Positions 8,974 through 16,922 of a DNA stretch of 20,122 bases are shown here, piece by piece. A program made the position numbers and the translations under genes. Every line of letters begins with the position of its first letter. Position 1 is the stretch's first letter. Source of the DNA: a virus; IMG/VR virus record IMGVR_UViG_3300007540_000171, positions 1-20,122 of that record; one strand, given 5' to 3'. The notes below the pieces were generated by a model. It saw only the letters and a list, made by a program, of their open reading frames with translations, did not search any database and had not been told where the DNA came from.

Positions 8974-9395
8974 TACATCACCCTTGCATAACGATAGTAA
9001 TCTGAGCCATCAGGCCCGTATTTCCTCATTATACCCTCATTTTCAAAACCAAGCCATTCTGCGAACCGTTTAGCCTTTGTATCCTTAACTGAGATACTGG
9101 CCTGGATACGCTGATACTTATGCTCTTCTTGCATGTGATCGAACATATGCACCGTATGACGCGCAACTGTCTTAGGCTTGTCAAACGCCTCACGCCCAAG
9201 AATCAACCACGCCTCTCCTACGTTTTCCCATATGTTGTGTACACCGCCTATGCCAAGCACAACATCTTCCTCAAACAATGTGTAACCGTTGATATCTTTG
9301 TGTTCAACAAGCGCTTGCCGCCCATCATCTGACAACTCAAACATCAGCTTGATATGTCTAATGTGATCTCTTGAGAATGGACGAAACTTAAGCAT
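8973..9395 (-). CDS. GNAT-fold acyltransferase-like protein, in the T7 gene 13 position
   Basis: A 140-aa protein that reads like a GNAT N-acetyltransferase domain: N-terminal RPFSRDHIRHIKLMF, a central strand LGIGGVHNIWENVGEAWLIL, a helix with HKYQRIQASISVKDTKAKRF, and the characteristic end FAEWLGFENEGIMRKYGPDG followed by YYRYARV. Many podoviruses carry such a protein just after the tail nozzle gene, at the place of T7 gene 13, and it is counted among virion-assembly proteins. Whether it binds acetyl-CoA is unclear: the usual R/Q-x-x-G-x-G/A loop is not evident. The ATG at 9393-9395 overlaps the nozzle gene stop by 8 nt (ATGCTTAA). A TTG one codon upstream is a less likely start. No good Shine-Dalgarno sequence is present, which suggests translational coupling. 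Confidence 0.75.
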   Translation of the reverse strand: MLKFRPFSRDHIRHIKLMFELSDDGRQALVEHKDINGYTLFEEDVVLGIGGVHNIWENVGEAWLILGREAFDKPKTVARHTVHMFDHMQEEHKYQRIQASISVKDTKAKRFAEWLGFENEGIMRKYGPDGSDYYRYARVM

Positions 9396-11796
9396 CAAAC
9401 GTATTAGACCTTCTCATAATCGCCAGTATTGTCATTGGCAGTGGCTGTGACTGCTGCACAACTACCCGTGCATCATTATCATAGCCTGATGGGAATGAAA
9501 TCTCTTTGTCGCCTGTGAACATAGGCACCGCCGTGTCCATAGACATGCTGCTATCACGAAACGGTATTCGGTCAAGATTGCCGGTGTCAGGGCCAACCTC
9601 TGCGCCGACGCTGTTGAGGAAACGTGCAGTAACACCGTGGATGCGCTTGATTTTGCCCTGCGAAATACCATCATCCGCGCCACCTTCTAGTCGCAAGGTT
9701 TCCACTAGAGAGTTGTAGCTATACCCGATATGCACTTTACCAGCGCTGCGATCTAGCGTGACTTTGCCATTTGTTACTGTTTTGTCAGCGTGCGCAGACC
9801 CATCAGCAAGGATCTGTACAGTCTCACCTTCAAGGTGATTAAGGCTGGTTATAGATGTGGTATCAGATCCTGCGTATGTTAAGCCGCTATCAACAAAGAA
9901 CGCATCCTCAATATCAGAGCCAAAGTCGATAGGCTTCAAATAGCAGATATGACGCACAGTCGCGCTATTGATAGTGCGCTTTACAGATACATATACCTGA
10001 TCTTCTGTGCCACTAGGAATGGCGGTAATGCTTTCTACTACCCCGCTATCACCCAGTGGGTGCTGATGCCAGCCCACTGCGCCATTAGCACGGTCATATG
10101 TAAGCCCTATCAAGGTGCCATTTGCATGCACAAACCACAGAATGAGTTCCGGCTCCTGCTGCCAAACCATATCTGTGAGGCCACCACTGGCCACATGCTC
10201 TGCCAAAATGGTTAAATCCACGCCCAACAGACCGTCAGTATCAAGGTCAAAAGTGATTTCTTTGACACGCTCCCCGCCCTTCTGGATCAGGATAGTGCTG
10301 TTTCCAGCACGCACAGGACGGATACTAGATGAGCCGAAAGTAGTTTCCCGCAACACATTTACGTTGGTTGGCGTTACAGGCTCTGAACCTGTGCCGCCTG
10401 ACAAGGTAAACTCTGAACTTGTGGTCAAGATTTGTAGAAATCTGGCTGGCAGTAAATGATTGATAACATTAACTTTGTCTGACGCAATCGTAATATTGAT
10501 TGCATCATCATCGTTTGTGCCAGGTGTGTGGTTTTCAAAATCTGCACTAACAGAGCCAAAGATACTTTGTGGCCGCGCACTTGTGCCGGCAAAGTATAGA
10601 CGTTCTTCATAAAACGCTATGGCACGCGGGAAACCTTGATCGCCGCCAAATGCACCCAAAGACCACTTGGTTGTAGCGTTGCTAGATCCTACAGTGTTGT
10701 GCGGCAAAACGGATATACCGCCATCGTCTTCTTTAACTGTGGCCGTGACGTTCCTAGCATCTGTGAATGCTGTTATCTCTGCGTGTCCAGTGTCGTCGTG
10801 CCTGTATTCCCAAACAAGCGAACCATAGGTTTCTTGCCCTGATGTATGAACAGGCGGGGTGTTGCCAGATGTTTGAGTAGAGCCAGTTACATGCTTGTAG
10901 ACATGCCCATTAAAACGCACAAACACATTGTTAGCGTAGCTTGTGCTGGCTTGCCACTCATCATACTCAATTTCTAGGACTTCACGAAACCTGACTAACC
11001 GTCCAATATCGGCGCTTGTAAACAAGTCAGCAGAAGCTGTGATTGTTACGCTGCCTGTATCAGCGCTTGCATAGAGAGTTGTCGCGGTCTTGTTCTCATC
11101 TAAATATGGGCCATCTATAAAGTCTATATCAGTAAGCGTCCAAGACGTATGGCTTGTGCGTGTTAGTTTTGCTGGCTCATGGCTTTTGTGAGCAAGGAAC
11201 AAAACGTCTGCTGACTGCGCATGATTGATCTCAAAAATCTCTGTAACACTATATGTAGTAGTAATTTCTACAATCTTACCCGCAGCACCAGCGCTGCTAT
11301 AAGTGTCAAAGCCTGTGCTGTTGATACCAGACAACTCAAAGGTGTTTGTTGTTTGGTTTGCTACCGTAAACTCACGGTTGTTTAGCTGCGTCATGCCGAC
11401 GACGCCTGTGATATAAACTCGATCTCCGTTGCTAAAGCCATGCGATGATGCTGTAACAACAGCAGGGTTTGCCTTTGTTACGGCTGTAATCGTCTTGGTA
11501 GCTTCTGTAACTATACCGCCATCTTTGAACACACGAATGTAGTTAGCGCCAAACTCAAGCACATACGCTTGCTCATCACTAAACTCAAAGTTCATCAAAC
11601 GTACTTTGCCGCCATCCTTTGATGTTCCGGCATAATACGAACCAGGGCGGCGTGTAATGCCACCCTGCGGGAAACTCACCATGTTGGTTAGTTCTTTTGC
11701 CGCCTCATTGTACTTCTGTAGATCTATGCGACCTTCAAGGCGGGGCGAAAACTCTCCGGCGCGGAAGTTCGTTATAATAGTGGAAACACGCGCCAT
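9388..11796 (-). CDS. Tail tubular protein B (nozzle), with FCCH-like and carbohydrate-binding-like insertions
   Basis: An 802-aa protein placed directly after tail tubular A, of the size of T7 gp12 (794 aa), which forms the tail nozzle. The N-terminus (FRAGEFSPRLEGRIDLQKY, then ITRRPGSYYAG) is typical of podoviral nozzle/stabilisation proteins: a short strand, a minimal-gene-product motif and an RRPG turn. Residues about 103-172 (VVTASSHGFSNGDRVYITGV, NNREFTVANQTTNTFELSGI) resemble the E1-FCCH-type beta module often inserted into phage tail proteins. Residues about 280-332 (WQASTSYANNVFVRFNGHVY) resemble a CBM5/12-like carbohydrate-binding fold. The C-terminal part is beta-rich (GSEPVTPTNVNVL, then VKEITFDLDTDGLLGVDLTI). 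The start is 1 nt after the stop of tubular A, with AGGT 6 nt upstream. Confidence 0.85.
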   Translation of the reverse strand: MARVSTIITNFRAGEFSPRLEGRIDLQKYNEAAKELTNMVSFPQGGITRRPGSYYAGTSKDGGKVRLMNFEFSDEQAYVLEFGANYIRVFKDGGIVTEATKTITAVTKANPAVVTASSHGFSNGDRVYITGVVGMTQLNNREFTVANQTTNTFELSGINSTGFDTYSSAGAAGKIVEITTTYSVTEIFEINHAQSADVLFLAHKSHEPAKLTRTSHTSWTLTDIDFIDGPYLDENKTATTLYASADTGSVTITASADLFTSADIGRLVRFREVLEIEYDEWQASTSYANNVFVRFNGHVYKHVTGSTQTSGNTPPVHTSGQETYGSLVWEYRHDDTGHAEITAFTDARNVTATVKEDDGGISVLPHNTVGSSNATTKWSLGAFGGDQGFPRAIAFYEERLYFAGTSARPQSIFGSVSADFENHTPGTNDDDAINITIASDKVNVINHLLPARFLQILTTSSEFTLSGGTGSEPVTPTNVNVLRETTFGSSSIRPVRAGNSTILIQKGGERVKEITFDLDTDGLLGVDLTILAEHVASGGLTDMVWQQEPELILWFVHANGTLIGLTYDRANGAVGWHQHPLGDSGVVESITAIPSGTEDQVYVSVKRTINSATVRHICYLKPIDFGSDIEDAFFVDSGLTYAGSDTTSITSLNHLEGETVQILADGSAHADKTVTNGKVTLDRSAGKVHIGYSYNSLVETLRLEGGADDGISQGKIKRIHGVTARFLNSVGAEVGPDTGNLDRIPFRDSSMSMDTAVPMFTGDKEISFPSGYDNDARVVVQQSQPLPMTILAIMRRSNTFDA

Positions 11797-11797
11797 A

Positions 11798-12394
11798 TTA
11801 GTACCTGACGTTTAAGAAATCATCTGCCTGTATTTGGTCTGGGTAGCCTTCCATAGCATCCATAGTACGCGCTTCCTTCAAACGTGACTCATATAGCGCT
11901 AGGATGCCTTGTGAGAGGTTGTTGCTGCCAGTAATGGCATATGCAGTCTCTCCGGCAAGGCGGTGCGCTATGGCGCTTGAAAGCAGCGTATCGAACTGCT
12001 CAGAGTCAGTTAGGCGTGCAATGTATGTAATCTTGCATGTGCTTTCGTTAGTCAGAACCTTCCGGCCCTCAACCTTGAACATCACGTTGCTGTCGTACGC
12101 AGCCAACTCATTATCAACATTACTATTCCAAAATGACAAAACCCGCAGACAATATGGATCTGTGGGAAGCGTAAATTGGCTGTTAAAACCAAAGGCCGGC
12201 GCGTCAGTATCTTTTGCCAGCGTTTTGCGTGTAATTGCACAGTTCCAAGGATGCGCACGCAGGACGTGATCTCTTACAGTCTCGTAGCGTCTGTTACACA
12301 ACCGCGCTTCTTTAGAGTTTTCAGTGAGCGATGTAATGGTTGCTGCACCAAGCAAATCCATAGCTTCGTTACAAATATCAACGACTGATGGCAT
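11798..12394 (-). CDS. Tail tubular protein A (gatekeeper)
   Basis: A 198-aa protein matching the T7 gp11 / podoviral adaptor family (T7 gp11 is 196 aa), which attaches below the portal and connects to the nozzle. The N-terminal helix VDICNEAMDLLGAATITSL, the segment EARLCNRRYETVRDHVLRAH ending in PWNCAITR, and the strand TLPTDPYCLRVLSFW are hallmarks recognised from this family. The C-terminal helices include SAIAHRLAGETAYAITGSNN, also typical. I chose the ATG at 12392-12394 because GAGG lies 6 nt upstream; an in-frame GTG just before it would leave only 3 nt. It is the first gene after the post-capsid terminator, and the nozzle gene follows 1 nt after its stop. Confidence 0.88.
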   Translation of the reverse strand: MPSVVDICNEAMDLLGAATITSLTENSKEARLCNRRYETVRDHVLRAHPWNCAITRKTLAKDTDAPAFGFNSQFTLPTDPYCLRVLSFWNSNVDNELAAYDSNVMFKVEGRKVLTNESTCKITYIARLTDSEQFDTLLSSAIAHRLAGETAYAITGSNNLSQGILALYESRLKEARTMDAMEGYPDQIQADDFLNVRY

Positions 12395-12410
12395 CACACA
12401 CCTCTTAATG

Positions 12411-12435
12411 AAAAGAAGGGGCGGCGTACCGCCCC
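12411..12435 (-). terminator. Intrinsic terminator after the head gene block
   Basis: On the minus strand a perfect 7-bp GC stem (GGGGCGG at 12435-12429, CCGCCCC at 12424-12418) with the 4-nt loop TACG is followed at once by TTCTTTT (12417-12411). This is a standard rho-independent terminator for leftward transcription. It lies in the 48-nt gap between the probable decoration gene and tail tubular A, equivalent to the position of T-phi after gene 10 in T7. Tail genes further left must therefore be reached by read-through or by another promoter. Confidence 0.85.
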
Positions 12436-12442
12436 CTCAATG

Positions 12443-12925
12443 TTAGTTCACAACGTAGTGAATGATGAACGACATATCGCCAGCCGTTCCACCAGTTGCA
12501 TTGAACGTGGCTGCCACATAGTAGTAACCGCCAGCGTCTGCACTTGCACCGGCATCCTGCCAAAGCTGCTGACCGATAGTGTTAATATCGGCAGCTTCAG
12601 TACGAACGTCAGCAACGGCTGTCGTGCCATCAGCAACAGAAGTGGCGTATAGATCTTCATCTACAACCGTTCCGTCAGCCTGATACAGACCTACGTTGAA
12701 TGTGCAGCTACCGCCAAGACCATCTGCTGCAACTTGCAGCGCGGTGATGGATGCGTTGGACGGAATAGGTGCCAGCATAACAATGTCATTGTCGGTGCTG
12801 TCACCCGCTGCCAGTGCGATTGAACCCTGTGCAACACGCAGAACGCCATGCAACTCGTGAGAGTCACTGAAGACCTGTGGTGAAGCTTCAAAGTTAGCTA
12901 CAAGAGTCGAGTTTTTAGTAGTCAT
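12443..12925 (-). CDS. Probable head decoration or minor structural protein
   Basis: A 160-aa, acidic, Ala/Thr/Gly-rich protein with alternating polar and apolar residues that suggest an all-beta fold (ASITALQVAADGLGGSCTFN, GYYYVAATFNATGG). It follows the major capsid gene by 15 nt and precedes the terminator, so it is made with the capsid protein in high amounts. A good ribosome site (AGAGGAG, about 8-9 nt upstream) supports the start at 12925. Small proteins at this place in related phages are usually capsid-associated, for example decoration or stabilisation proteins. I recognise no specific family motif, so the role is inferred from position, size and predicted expression. A tail or head-completion role is possible. 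Confidence 0.62.
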   Translation of the reverse strand: MTTKNSTLVANFEASPQVFSDSHELHGVLRVAQGSIALAAGDSTDNDIVMLAPIPSNASITALQVAADGLGGSCTFNVGLYQADGTVVDEDLYATSVADGTTAVADVRTEAADINTIGQQLWQDAGASADAGGYYYVAATFNATGGTAGDMSFIIHYVVN

Positions 12926-12940
12926 GATTTATCTCTCCTC

Positions 12941-13819
12941 TTAGTCTGGGGTTTCGTCACAGAAGATCTGAACAACTTTGTCTTCTTCCATGCGCACCGA
13001 TCCGATGCTCATGCAGTAGTAGACCTGAGTTGCGTAACCCTTGTCGGCGCGTTCATCAATGCGTGCGCTGATGTCCTTGCCAATACCAAGAGTCAGACCG
13101 TCTTCTGCCCAAGCGAAACACTTACGAATGTCGTTAGCGTCCACGGACAGACGGTTGGACATGATGAAGCGGAAGCCCATAAAGGTATCCAGTTCACCCT
13201 GCACGAGAGCCTTCACAGTGTTGAAGTCGCTGCTGGTGACAGTTGTGTCGCCAAGAAGGTCTTCAATCTGCTTTGGGCCTACTGCAATGTAGCGCGGGAT
13301 AGACGGGTCAACGTCGTTGAGGTCCATCTTACGCTTTGCTTCACGCAGCTTGGCAAGTGTCAGGCCATCGTTAGACGATGCAGATCCGACAGAGTTTGCT
13401 GTTGCGTCAAGCGATGCACTGCCAGAACCGGTCTCTCCGGTGCTTGCTGCGCCTGTTGCTGCTGTGATGATCACATCATCCATTGCCCGACCCATAGCTG
13501 CTGCTGCGGCGCGTGCGTAAGAAGATGTTGGATCAATAAGCATGCGTACCTTGTCCTGATCATCAATCAGGTCTGCATACTCATAATCAGCAAGAGACAG
13601 ACGACGGCGGTCATGCGGCGTGTCCATCTGTGGTGTATCGGAGTGGCGGCTGGTGCGCAGGGCAGCAGTTGCTGAACCGATTTGGTCGATAAAGGCATTT
13701 TTGCCAACGATATTCTCAGTGCGTACCGCATCACGCAGACGGGAACCCATCTGCTGTGAAAGCATCTGCACGTTAGCAGAATACTGTTGTACAAATGCCG
13801 TAGTGACTTGAGTAGACAT
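12941..13819 (-). CDS. Major capsid protein
   Basis: A 292-aa protein taken as the major head subunit. It follows the scaffold gene, has the best ribosome site of the window (TAGGAGGT, 6 nt before the ATG at 13819), and precedes a terminator. The sequence fits the capsid group of BPP-1-type podoviruses: an N-terminal arm (FVQQYSANVQMLSQQMGSRL), a strand with DTPQMDTPHDRRRLSLADYE, the spine-helix region SSYARAAAAAMGRAMDDVII, an Ala/Ser/Gly-rich loop (about residues 118-140), KLREAKRKMDLNDV, and a C-terminal beta region with DTFMGFRFIMSNRL and VYYCMSIGSVRMEEDKVVQ. An HK97-type fold is expected from the family but not shown by the sequence. No pro-domain or protease gene is seen, consistent with assembly on a separate scaffold. 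Confidence 0.88.
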   Translation of the reverse strand: MSTQVTTAFVQQYSANVQMLSQQMGSRLRDAVRTENIVGKNAFIDQIGSATAALRTSRHSDTPQMDTPHDRRRLSLADYEYADLIDDQDKVRMLIDPTSSYARAAAAAMGRAMDDVIITAATGAASTGETGSGSASLDATANSVGSASSNDGLTLAKLREAKRKMDLNDVDPSIPRYIAVGPKQIEDLLGDTTVTSSDFNTVKALVQGELDTFMGFRFIMSNRLSVDANDIRKCFAWAEDGLTLGIGKDISARIDERADKGYATQVYYCMSIGSVRMEEDKVVQIFCDETPD

Positions 13820-13825
13820 TGGTCT

Positions 13826-13833
13826 ACCTCCTA
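13826..13833 (-). promoter_or_regulatory. Strong ribosome binding site of the major capsid gene
   Basis: The minus strand reads TAGGAGGT 6 nt before the capsid ATG, a full match to the anti-Shine-Dalgarno core. Most other genes in the operon have weaker sites or rely on stop-start overlap, so this site probably sets the high yield of capsid protein. Confidence 0.75.
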
Positions 13834-13847
13834 ACTACAGTTTACAT

Positions 13848-14078
13848 TTACACAAGTTGCGGTGTGCTACCCTTACGGACACTCCTGGCCTTTTTGGCCG
13901 GCGTCGGGCCTCCGTCTTTCCGGCTGTCATCAGGACGGCTTTCACCGCTACCCTGCGTCACCCATTGGTAGTAACTTTCTGCCAAATGGGATGGGTTCAT
14001 GATATCACGTTGTGTGCCAAACTCAATCGCAATTCTAAGGCACTCTAATCTCAGTTCAATTTGTTCTTCATTAGTCAT
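13848..14078 (-). CDS. Small protein of unknown function between scaffold and capsid
   Basis: A 76-aa protein. Residues 1-42 (TNEEQIELRLECLRIAIEFG, then QRDIMNPSHLAESYYQWV) form a compact helical domain; residues 43-76 are polar and basic (KDGGPTPAKKARSVRKG) and look disordered. Similar short proteins with an LRLECLRLA...NPLxLAExYYxWV pattern occur in other phages, as far as I recall, but I know no function. The start overlaps the scaffold stop by 8 nt (ATGACTAA), suggesting coupled translation. Its place between scaffold and capsid hints at a head-assembly role. It could also be a small regulator. Confidence 0.65.
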   Translation of the reverse strand: MTNEEQIELRLECLRIAIEFGTQRDIMNPSHLAESYYQWVTQGSGESRPDDSRKDGGPTPAKKARSVRKGSTPQLV

Positions 14079-14913
14079 GGATCATACCCATCAACTCTTG
14101 AACACGCTGTACTGCTGATTGCCTTGCTGTGACGTTCTTACTGTCCCAATAAGCGTGGCTTTTATCACTCAGGATGGAATCAATCTCAGCCTGTGCTTGC
14201 TTTGGTGTGAGCGAGAAGTTGCCGGCAGCCTCACCAATCGTATCTTCGCTTGTCACTGTGGTTTTGAAATCTGCCATAGCTGCAAAGGCTTTGATGAATG
14301 CAGGGTGATTACCAACCAGTGTGCCATCAGATAACTGCATGTTGAGTATTTCATCACCAGCAAACTCTTTAGCTGCACCAGATGCTGCGTTTATCTTTTG
14401 ATCGTAGGTCTTGCCCCACTCACGACGCAACTCAGCTTCAGTGCTTTCAGCTTGCTCTGCTGCTATCTGCTGCATTTGTTCCGCAGAGTTAGATACTGTT
14501 GAACGATAATACTCAAGCACACCCTCTGCTTGCTGTGGTGTGAGCCTTAATTTGTGTGCAATATCAGCATATTGCGTGGCAATGTCTTCAGTAATGACGT
14601 TGCCATCTGCTTGGATTTGATAGCCATCGGGTGCTTCTGGGCGACCCAAACGACCATAAATATTATCCAAGTCTTCATCTGTTGGGTTCGTTGGCAGCGG
14701 CACCTTCTCTGACCCAATCAAACGCTGTGCGTTTACATAAGAACGCGCTAGATTTTCTACGTCCTTAATAGGGCCAAAGCTGGGATGCTCGCGGATATCT
14801 TCTGGTATCATGGTCAAGAAGTCGTTACCAGACCCGCCCTGCGCTACCTCTGCTGGTGTTTCCATCAGCGTAGCGTCTGACGTGGCTACCTGTTCAGCTA
14901 CTTGTTCTGACAT
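14071..14913 (-). CDS. Capsid assembly scaffold protein
   Basis: A 280-aa acidic, helix-rich protein without Cys, directly upstream of the capsid block, in the place and of the size of T7 gp9 (307 aa). The disordered acidic N-terminus (first 30 residues) is followed by MIPEDIREHPSFGPIKDVEN and LARSYVNAQRLIGSEKVPLP, a signature shared by many podoviral and siphoviral scaffolds. Then come the conserved-looking LGRPEAPDGYQI and a long helical region rich in Gln, Glu and Ala. The C-terminal helix, about residues 235-280, is likely the capsid-binding end. The ATG directly follows the TAA of the previous gene (TAAATG), with a GAGG site inside that gene's last codons. Scaffold is expected to leave the head before DNA packaging. 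Confidence 0.85.
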   Translation of the reverse strand: MSEQVAEQVATSDATLMETPAEVAQGGSGNDFLTMIPEDIREHPSFGPIKDVENLARSYVNAQRLIGSEKVPLPTNPTDEDLDNIYGRLGRPEAPDGYQIQADGNVITEDIATQYADIAHKLRLTPQQAEGVLEYYRSTVSNSAEQMQQIAAEQAESTEAELRREWGKTYDQKINAASGAAKEFAGDEILNMQLSDGTLVGNHPAFIKAFAAMADFKTTVTSEDTIGEAAGNFSLTPKQAQAEIDSILSDKSHAYWDSKNVTARQSAVQRVQELMGMIHD

Positions 14914-15117
14914 TTATTCCTCACTCATCATGTTGTAAATATGAAGGATTACTGCACGCTTTCCTTCCTCAAACGCTGTGGCATTTGCATCTCCCGCCAC
15001 ATAGCTTGAAACACGCCAGTTACAGCGTGCCTCAAGATCTCCCAAAACTTGTTTGCCGGCATGCTCACCAAATACATCTTTGTACATTTGGCGTAGCTTA
15101 TTAACCTCCGCTACCAT
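14914..15117 (-). CDS. Bbp19-like small phage protein
   Basis: A 67-aa protein located between portal and scaffold genes. The segments YKDVFGEHAGKQVLGDLEARC and, after a short spacer, GDANATAFEEGKRAVILHI match the pattern of the Bbp19 family (named from Bordetella phage BPP-1), where F-x-x-x-x-G-x-x-VL-x-x-L and TAF-x-EG-x-R-x-V are conserved. The function is not known to me; the constant location in the head gene block suggests a role in portal or head assembly. I chose the ATG at 15117 over a GTG one codon upstream. It overlaps the portal gene end by 17 nt, and its own last codons carry the ribosome site of the scaffold gene. Confidence 0.72.
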   Translation of the reverse strand: MVAEVNKLRQMYKDVFGEHAGKQVLGDLEARCNWRVSSYVAGDANATAFEEGKRAVILHIYNMMSEE

Positions 15118-16699
15118 CACCTACCATCCTCACTGCCTGTGCTGCTTGTGCAGCCGTGTAAACATCTTCTGATTCTTGCTGACGCTGCATCTGCTCTTGC
15201 TCTGCCGCAGCACGTTGCTGGCGCTGCTGATCAATCTGCGCTTGCGGGAACAGGACTTCTTTTGGAACACCAAGCGTATCAACAACATGGTTGACCAGGC
15301 CATCTGGGTTGAGATGATCGCCAACCGGCAAAGACTGTGAAAGCGGCAGCAGTATCTCCAGAGCCTTCATTGTGCTGTTAAGGCTGCTAGACTTCTGTGC
15401 GCGTGCCAGCGGTGATACATACTCAATGTCCACATCACGGCCTTGCAGGATCTCTGGCGGCTGTGCAAGCATCTCTTTACGCAACATCAGTGAGAATGTG
15501 CGGTCAATAAGTGGCCGCAGCATCTCATTCATCAGACGTCCCAGAACCGGCCCTATAACGCGCATACGCTCTTCTTGACGTTGCACAACCTCTGTTGCTG
15601 TCATGTTGGGTGTTGCTGCTGACAGAAGCTGATCTACATAGAAAGCAGAACGAATGGCACCACGCCGCTGCTCTTCCATCTGCAAGCCAATAGGAATGTT
15701 TGCGCCAGTGTTTAGGGGTGTGATTGTATCGCGCGTGCCGGACCTATAAAAATTAAGGCCACCTGGCTGTGTACGGACAGGGAGAAGAAATCCGTCGTCA
15801 GGAACAAGCAGTGGAGGATCTATTTGTTTCTGCGCAGCTTGGATGATGGTTTTTGACATCAAGTTGATCATCTTAACGTCAGGCAACGCCACCATCGCAG
15901 GTGACCGCCCCATCACTTCCCCTGTTGCCTTGAGAAAACGCGGGACAATGTATGGAAACTCTTGAAACCCACTGATAGCGACGGGCATCTTTGTTTCCAT
16001 ACAAACATAGACGGATGCAAATGGCATATTCTTGTTGTCTTGCTTTGTTGGGTCACGATCATCTCGTGGCAACACAGCATGCAAAAGAGTTACCTCTTCA
16101 TCCGGCTTCTTCTCAAATGTACGTTGAATAAACTTGCCTACGTTTTCTAGGCCAAAGCGTTGCACAGCTTGCCGTGCAGGGATCTTATACTTACGGAATA
16201 CAGTATCGACCATGCCGAACTGATCTTCTGCAACATAAAACTCAGAGATATGGCGTGTGCTGAAACGCAAGTTCTCGCCATCCATCTCAGCAAACATACA
16301 GCCAGTGCCAAAGACAACAAGATCCACATACAATTCATGTATCTCTGTCTCAAAGTTTGACTGATTAAACGCCCTAATCATGCGCTTGCTGCTATCTTCT
16401 AGCCAACGCTGCACATTGTCATCACGCCCAATGTCAGGATCTTTCATCGAAAGATGGAACCAAGGCGTAGCACCGCTAGTAAGCATGCCATGCAGTGATG
16501 CAGACAAAAGATCTACAGCTTGCAGCGCAGTACCATCAAAGATTAGTTCCATGCGCTTTTCACCGCGACTGCGCTTTCGCACAATATCGGCTTTGCGTGG
16601 CAGCATATAGTCTGCCAATTCTTGATAGTGAGTATCCCAGTTAGCGCGACGTTGCTCTAGGAACTCAAAACGGGAAACTAATTCTTTAACGGGTTCCAT
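15101..16699 (-). CDS. Portal protein (head-tail connector)
   Basis: A 532-aa portal of the T7-like head-tail connecting protein family (T7 gp8 is 536 aa), which forms the dodecameric DNA channel and the docking site of the terminase. Recognisable parts are the N-terminal RRANWDTHYQELADYMLPRK, GTALQAVDLLSASLHGMLTS followed by PWFHL, the FETEIHELYVDLVVFGTGCM segment, PYIVPRFLKATGEVMGRSPA, MEEQRRGAIRSAFYVDQLL, and MTATEVVQRQEERMRVIGPV followed by LGRL. The C-terminus (about 470-532) is Gln/Ala-rich and helical, like a portal barrel. I prefer the ATG at 16697-16699: AGGTGG lies 5 nt upstream, and the ATG sits 1 nt after the previous stop (TGATATG). A GTG three codons upstream (16708) is the alternative and gives 535 aa. 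Confidence 0.93.
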   Translation of the reverse strand: MEPVKELVSRFEFLEQRRANWDTHYQELADYMLPRKADIVRKRSRGEKRMELIFDGTALQAVDLLSASLHGMLTSGATPWFHLSMKDPDIGRDDNVQRWLEDSSKRMIRAFNQSNFETEIHELYVDLVVFGTGCMFAEMDGENLRFSTRHISEFYVAEDQFGMVDTVFRKYKIPARQAVQRFGLENVGKFIQRTFEKKPDEEVTLLHAVLPRDDRDPTKQDNKNMPFASVYVCMETKMPVAISGFQEFPYIVPRFLKATGEVMGRSPAMVALPDVKMINLMSKTIIQAAQKQIDPPLLVPDDGFLLPVRTQPGGLNFYRSGTRDTITPLNTGANIPIGLQMEEQRRGAIRSAFYVDQLLSAATPNMTATEVVQRQEERMRVIGPVLGRLMNEMLRPLIDRTFSLMLRKEMLAQPPEILQGRDVDIEYVSPLARAQKSSSLNSTMKALEILLPLSQSLPVGDHLNPDGLVNHVVDTLGVPKEVLFPQAQIDQQRQQRAAAEQEQMQRQQESEDVYTAAQAAQAVRMVGDGSGG

Positions 16700-16700
16700 A

Positions 16701-16913
16701 TCAGCCACCTAACAATGTTGGGGTTTGCCCTGTTTCTTTTGTATCGCCCAACGCTCCGGCAACAATAGTGCCGCCACGCCCCTTACGACGCCCTGTAGCG
16801 GCTGCTGTTGCTTCTGCGGCCATTGCCTCTGCACGCGCATAGTCAACCTTTGCTGGCGGCTCTGGCGGCGGCGGTGGTGGTGGTACAGTTACTTTAGGAG
16901 TTAAAAAAGACAT
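16701..16913 (-). CDS. Short polyproline protein next to portal
   Basis: A 70-aa protein. Residues 1-20 contain a polyproline stretch (VPPPPPPPEPP), 24-41 an Ala/Glu-rich helix (YARAEAMAAEATAAATG), and 42-70 a basic-to-polar tail (RRKGRGGTIVAGALGD, then TPTLLGG). Small proteins with the same plan (MGF-type start, polyproline, Ala-rich helix, RRGR-ST-IL, TLLG end) are common next to terminase and portal genes in podoviruses and siphoviruses. I know no established function. A good ribosome site (AGGGGA, 5-6 nt upstream) supports the start, which lies 9 nt after the previous stop. It may be a minor head or portal-associated protein; this is inferred from position. Confidence 0.7.
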   Translation of the reverse strand: MSFLTPKVTVPPPPPPPEPPAKVDYARAEAMAAEATAAATGRRKGRGGTIVAGALGDTKETGQTPTLLGG

Positions 16914-16922
16914 TTGATTCCC

